Below are positions 61,431 to 64,000 of a stretch of DNA of 64,000 nt, piece by piece. Source of the stretch: Kribbella sp. CA-293567. Its GTDB lineage: Bacteria > Actinomycetota > Actinomycetes > Propionibacteriales > Kribbellaceae. A model generated the notes under the pieces. It made no database searches, was not told where the DNA came from, and saw only the letters and a list, made by a program, of their open reading frames with translations. Positions within the stretch are counted from its first letter, which is position 1, and the number at the start of each line of letters is the position of its first letter. The stretch lies in NCBI RefSeq assembly GCF_027627575.1, contig NZ_CP114065.1, forward strand, positions 3,658,001 to 3,722,000. Direction: 5' to 3'. A program made the position numbers and the translations under genes.

Positions 61431-61561
61431 ACCTGGCCCATGTCCACCAGGATGCGGGGCGTTACAGGTCAACTGGCTCGGTCTCAGCCCACGTCGCGCC
61501 TCTTGCGTCGCGGCTCCGTGAGGAGCGGAGAAAGGCCAGGCGCGCCGGAGTATTCGACCGG

Positions 61562-62536
61562 TCAGAGCCAGCCGGCCTTACGGAAGCCGGCGTACATCGA
61601 GCCGCAGGTGACGAACATCAGGGCGAGGACGGCGAAGTAGCCGTAGTGCCAGTGCAGCTCGGGCATGTTGTCGAAGTTCATCCCGTAGACGCCGGCGATC
61701 ATCGTCGGGGCGACGGCGATGGCGACCCAGGCGGAGATCCGGCGCATGTCGTCGTTCTGCTGCACCGAGACGCGGGCCAGGTGGGCGTTCAGGGCCGAGC
61801 TGAGCAGGGTGTCGAGCGCCTCGGTCTGGTCGGAGACGCGGATCACATGGTCGGCTACGTCGCGGAAGAACGGCGCGGACTCGTGACCGATCCCCGGTAC
61901 GCCGCCGTGCGCGAACGCCTCGATCGGCTCCCGCAGCGGGCCGATCGCCCGGCGCATCTCCAGCACCTCGCGCTTGAGGGTGTAGATCCGGGCCGCGTCG
62001 GAGGTGCGTTCGGGCGAGAAGACCGAGCTCTCCACCTCGTCGACGTCCACCTCGACCGAGCTCGCGACCGCCTCGTAGCCGTCGACGACGGAGTCGCAGA
62101 TCGCCCAGAGCACCGCGGCCGGACCGTGGCCGAGCACCGAGGCGCGGTCCTCCAGCTCCTGCCGGGCGGTGGACAGCGGGGCGCCTTCGCCGTGCCGGAC
62201 GGTGACGACGTACCGCTTGCCGACGAAGATGCTGACCTGGCCGGTCTCGACGGCGTCCTCGGCGTCGACGTACCAGAGGGTGCGGAGGACCATCACGAAG
62301 GAGTCGTCGTACCGCTCGACCTTGGGCCGCTGGTGCGGCGACAGCGCGTCCTCGACCGCGAGCGGGTGCAGGCCGAACAGCTCCTGGACCCGGCTCAGCT
62401 CCGCCTCGGTCGGCTCGTACAGCCCGACCCAGCCGAACGCCTGGCCGTCGTCGTCGATCGCCCGCGCCACCGTCTCGGGATCCTTGGGCAGGTCGTGCCG
62501 CTCGCCCTCGGAATAGACCCCGCAATCCACGATCAC
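61562..62536 (-). CDS. corA: CorA-type magnesium/cobalt channel
   Basis: 324 residues from GTG 62536; longer starts run into the antisense of the divergent gene. The long cytosolic N-terminal domain with an acidic helix is followed by two C-terminal membrane helices, with the diagnostic YGMNF (GMN) motif at the end of the first. The C-terminal loop and GFRKAGWL end are typical. Homopentameric divalent cation channel. Confidence 0.92.
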   Translation of the reverse strand: MIVDCGVYSEGERHDLPKDPETVARAIDDDGQAFGWVGLYEPTEAELSRVQELFGLHPLAVEDALSPHQRPKVERYDDSFVMVLRTLWYVDAEDAVETGQVSIFVGKRYVVTVRHGEGAPLSTARQELEDRASVLGHGPAAVLWAICDSVVDGYEAVASSVEVDVDEVESSVFSPERTSDAARIYTLKREVLEMRRAIGPLREPIEAFAHGGVPGIGHESAPFFRDVADHVIRVSDQTEALDTLLSSALNAHLARVSVQQNDDMRRISAWVAIAVAPTMIAGVYGMNFDNMPELHWHYGYFAVLALMFVTCGSMYAGFRKAGWL

Positions 62537-62585
62537 GGTGACATCATGGCACCGCCGGTTTGCCCGACCGGATAACGTGCGGTGC

Positions 62586-63296
62586 ATGCCCACGGTGATT
62601 CTGGTCCGGCACGGACGCAGCAGTGCCAACACATCCGGCGTACTGGCCGGCCGGACGCCCGGGGTGAAGCTCGACGACACCGGCGTACAGCAGGCGACAG
62701 CGGTGGGTGAGCGGCTGGCCGGGCTGCCGCTGGCCGCGATCATCACCTCGCCGCTGGACCGCTGCAAGCAGACCGCTGCGGCGATCGCCAAACACCACTC
62801 GACGTTGCGTCCGGCAACGGACCGGCGGCTGACCGAGTGCGGGTACGGCGACTGGACCGGCCAGAAGATCGCGACGCTGGCCAAGGACCCGCTCTGGGCG
62901 GTCGTCCAGGCGCATCCGTCCGGCGTGACGTTCCCGAACGGCGAGTCGATGCGCGGCATGCAGCAGCGCGCGGTGGACGCGATCCGGGCGCACGACGCGG
63001 CGATCGCGGCTTCGCACGGCGAGAATGCGGTCTGGGTGGCGGTCTCGCACGGCGACGTGATCAAGGCGATCGTCTCGGACGCGCTCGGCCAGCACCTGGA
63101 CAGCTTCCAGCGGATCGTCGTCGACACCGCCTCCACCACCATCATCACCTACACCCGGACCCGGCCGTTCCTGGTCCGGCTGAACGACTCCGGCAGCGAC
63201 CTCAGCTCGCTCGTTCTGCCGCCGCCCGCGAAGGCCAAAGGACGCGCCAGGAAGTCCGCGGTCCAGTCCTCCGACGCGGTAGTAGGCGGACGGTAA
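62586..63296 (+). CDS. Histidine phosphatase, MSMEG_4193-type
   Basis: 236 residues from ATG 62586. The RHG motif (LVRHGRSSANT) holds the phospho-His, and the second catalytic His is in VSHGDV. Size and the following DUF3090 and SCO1664-like genes match the conserved actinobacterial arrangement in which this putative phosphomutase/phosphatase is found. Substrate unknown. Confidence 0.88.
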   Translation: MPTVILVRHGRSSANTSGVLAGRTPGVKLDDTGVQQATAVGERLAGLPLAAIITSPLDRCKQTAAAIAKHHSTLRPATDRRLTECGYGDWTGQKIATLAKDPLWAVVQAHPSGVTFPNGESMRGMQQRAVDAIRAHDAAIAASHGENAVWVAVSHGDVIKAIVSDALGQHLDSFQRIVVDTASTTIITYTRTRPFLVRLNDSGSDLSSLVLPPPAKAKGRARKSAVQSSDAVVGGR

Positions 63297-63308
63297 TAGG
63301 GTCGAGGC

Positions 63309-63884
63309 ATGGCGCGCGTAGTGCATTCGTATGACGATCCGGACCGGTTCGTCGCCGGCACCGTCGGTGAACCCGGTGCCCGGACCTTTTTCCTGCAGGC
63401 CAGGACGGGGAACCGGCTGACCTCGGTGGCCTGTGAGAAGGAACAGGTGATGGCGCTCGCGGAGCGGCTGGACGTGATGCTGGACGAGGTGGCGCGGCGG
63501 TTCGACCGTGAGCCGGCCGGCCAGACCACGCTGGAGGACACCGATCCGCTGGAGCAGCCGATCGAGGAGGAGTTCCGGGCCGGCACCATGACGCTGGCCT
63601 GGGAGGCCGACGCCGAGAAGGTGGTGATCGAGGTCTTCGCGGTGGTGGCCACCGAACAGGCCGAGCTGGAGGAGACCGATCCGGTCGCGGCGGCGCTGGA
63701 GTCGGAGGACGCCGAGGTCTTCATCGTCCGGATCAGCGAGGAGCAGGCTCGCGCGTTCGCCCGGCGGGCGGTCGCGCTGGTCGCCTCCGGCCGGCCGAGC
63801 TGCCCGTTCTGCGGCCGCCCGATCGACCCGGAGGGGCACATCTGCCCGCGGGCCAACGGCTACCGCAGGCACGTCCGCGAATGA
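63309..63884 (+). CDS. DUF3090-family protein
   Basis: 191 residues. FVAGTVGEPGARTFFLQARTG at the N-terminus and the C-terminal zinc-ribbon CPFCGRPIDPEGHICPRANGYRR are the DUF3090 hallmarks. It is coupled by ATGA overlap to the next gene. Conserved through the actinobacteria next to the histidine phosphatase; no established biochemical activity. Confidence 0.9.
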   Translation: MARVVHSYDDPDRFVAGTVGEPGARTFFLQARTGNRLTSVACEKEQVMALAERLDVMLDEVARRFDREPAGQTTLEDTDPLEQPIEEEFRAGTMTLAWEADAEKVVIEVFAVVATEQAELEETDPVAAALESEDAEVFIVRISEEQARAFARRAVALVASGRPSCPFCGRPIDPEGHICPRANGYRRHVRE

Positions 63885-64000
63885 TCGATCCGGACCTGCT
63901 CGCCCGCGGCGAGCTGGATCTGCTAGGCCGGCTGATGGCGGCGTCCAACGGAACCTTCCAGGGCACGGTCACCCTCGGCGGTGAGTCGGCGACGGTCGTG
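63881..64000 (+). CDS. SCO1664-like protein, 3' truncated by the window edge
   Basis: Starts at ATG 63881, overlapping the DUF3090 stop. Only 40 residues are visible (MIDPDLLARGELDLLGRLMAA...). Position after DUF3090 and the start sequence fit the SCO1664 family (PI3/PI4-kinase-like fold); too little is present to prove it. Confidence 0.6.
   Translation, partial: MIDPDLLARGELDLLGRLMAASNGTFQGTVTLGGESATVV

Noticed and set aside
1..64000. CRISPR array, rRNA genes or intact insertion sequences
   Set aside because: None seen: no regularly spaced repeats, no rRNA segments and no complete transposase.

Overview
High-GC actinobacterial chromosome. Overlapping GTGA/ATGA starts, GAGG-type ribosome sites, an F420-type LLM oxidoreductase and the order uppP / RHG phosphatase / DUF3090 / SCO1664-like all fit an actinomycete. 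I infer something near Kribbella (Propionibacteriales); no rRNA or marker gene in the window proves this.

Layout. 1-9,850: a partial large protein, a small zinc-knuckle protein, two small membrane proteins, a tandem pair of epoxide hydrolases (one Tat-exported, one cytosolic) with TetR, SnoaL-like and MerR genes, and a secreted S33 hydrolase. 10,088-45,669: one continuous iron-regulated NRPS metallophore locus. 45,725-48,254: a methyltransferase and a secreted AHH-type nuclease with a likely immunity gene. 48,255-52,118: a secreted subtilase, a decayed serine-recombinase fragment carrying a perfect 30-bp palindrome, and tRNA-Leu(GAG). 52,219-64,000: ordinary housekeeping genes.

The metallophore locus is the main find. 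Six DtxR/IdeR-type iron boxes sit in front of its transcription units. It encodes an aryl-AMP ligase and a free aryl carrier protein, two NRPSs (3132 and 2465 aa), an MbtH-like protein, a PPTase, a heterodimeric ABC exporter-like pair, a complete FecBCDE-type uptake system and a siderophore-interacting protein fused to a methyltransferase. It also carries panD (aspartate to beta-alanine) and dapB, a TcuA-like flavoprotein, a PHBH-fold monooxygenase and an alpha/beta hydrolase. The first adenylation domain of each NRPS reads V235-D236...I299-S301...D331, the beta-alanine type code, which fits panD. The second domain of NRPS2 reads as serine (DVWHFSLVDK) and that of NRPS1 as a basic amino acid (Lys/Orn-like).

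The locus departs from known catecholate/salicylate systems in several ways. It has no isochorismate-to-DHB or salicylate genes. The aryl ligase has lost the Asn-Tyr pair of DHB/salicylate ligases and gained an Arg. Both NRPSs start with a condensation domain lacking the catalytic His. Both contain a dead epimerase-like domain, and NRPS1 has two C domains in front of one basic-residue A-T, with an A-T apparently missing between them. My working model is a beta-alanine-linked metallophore with an unusual starter acid, perhaps two arms on one diamino acid. That model is inference.
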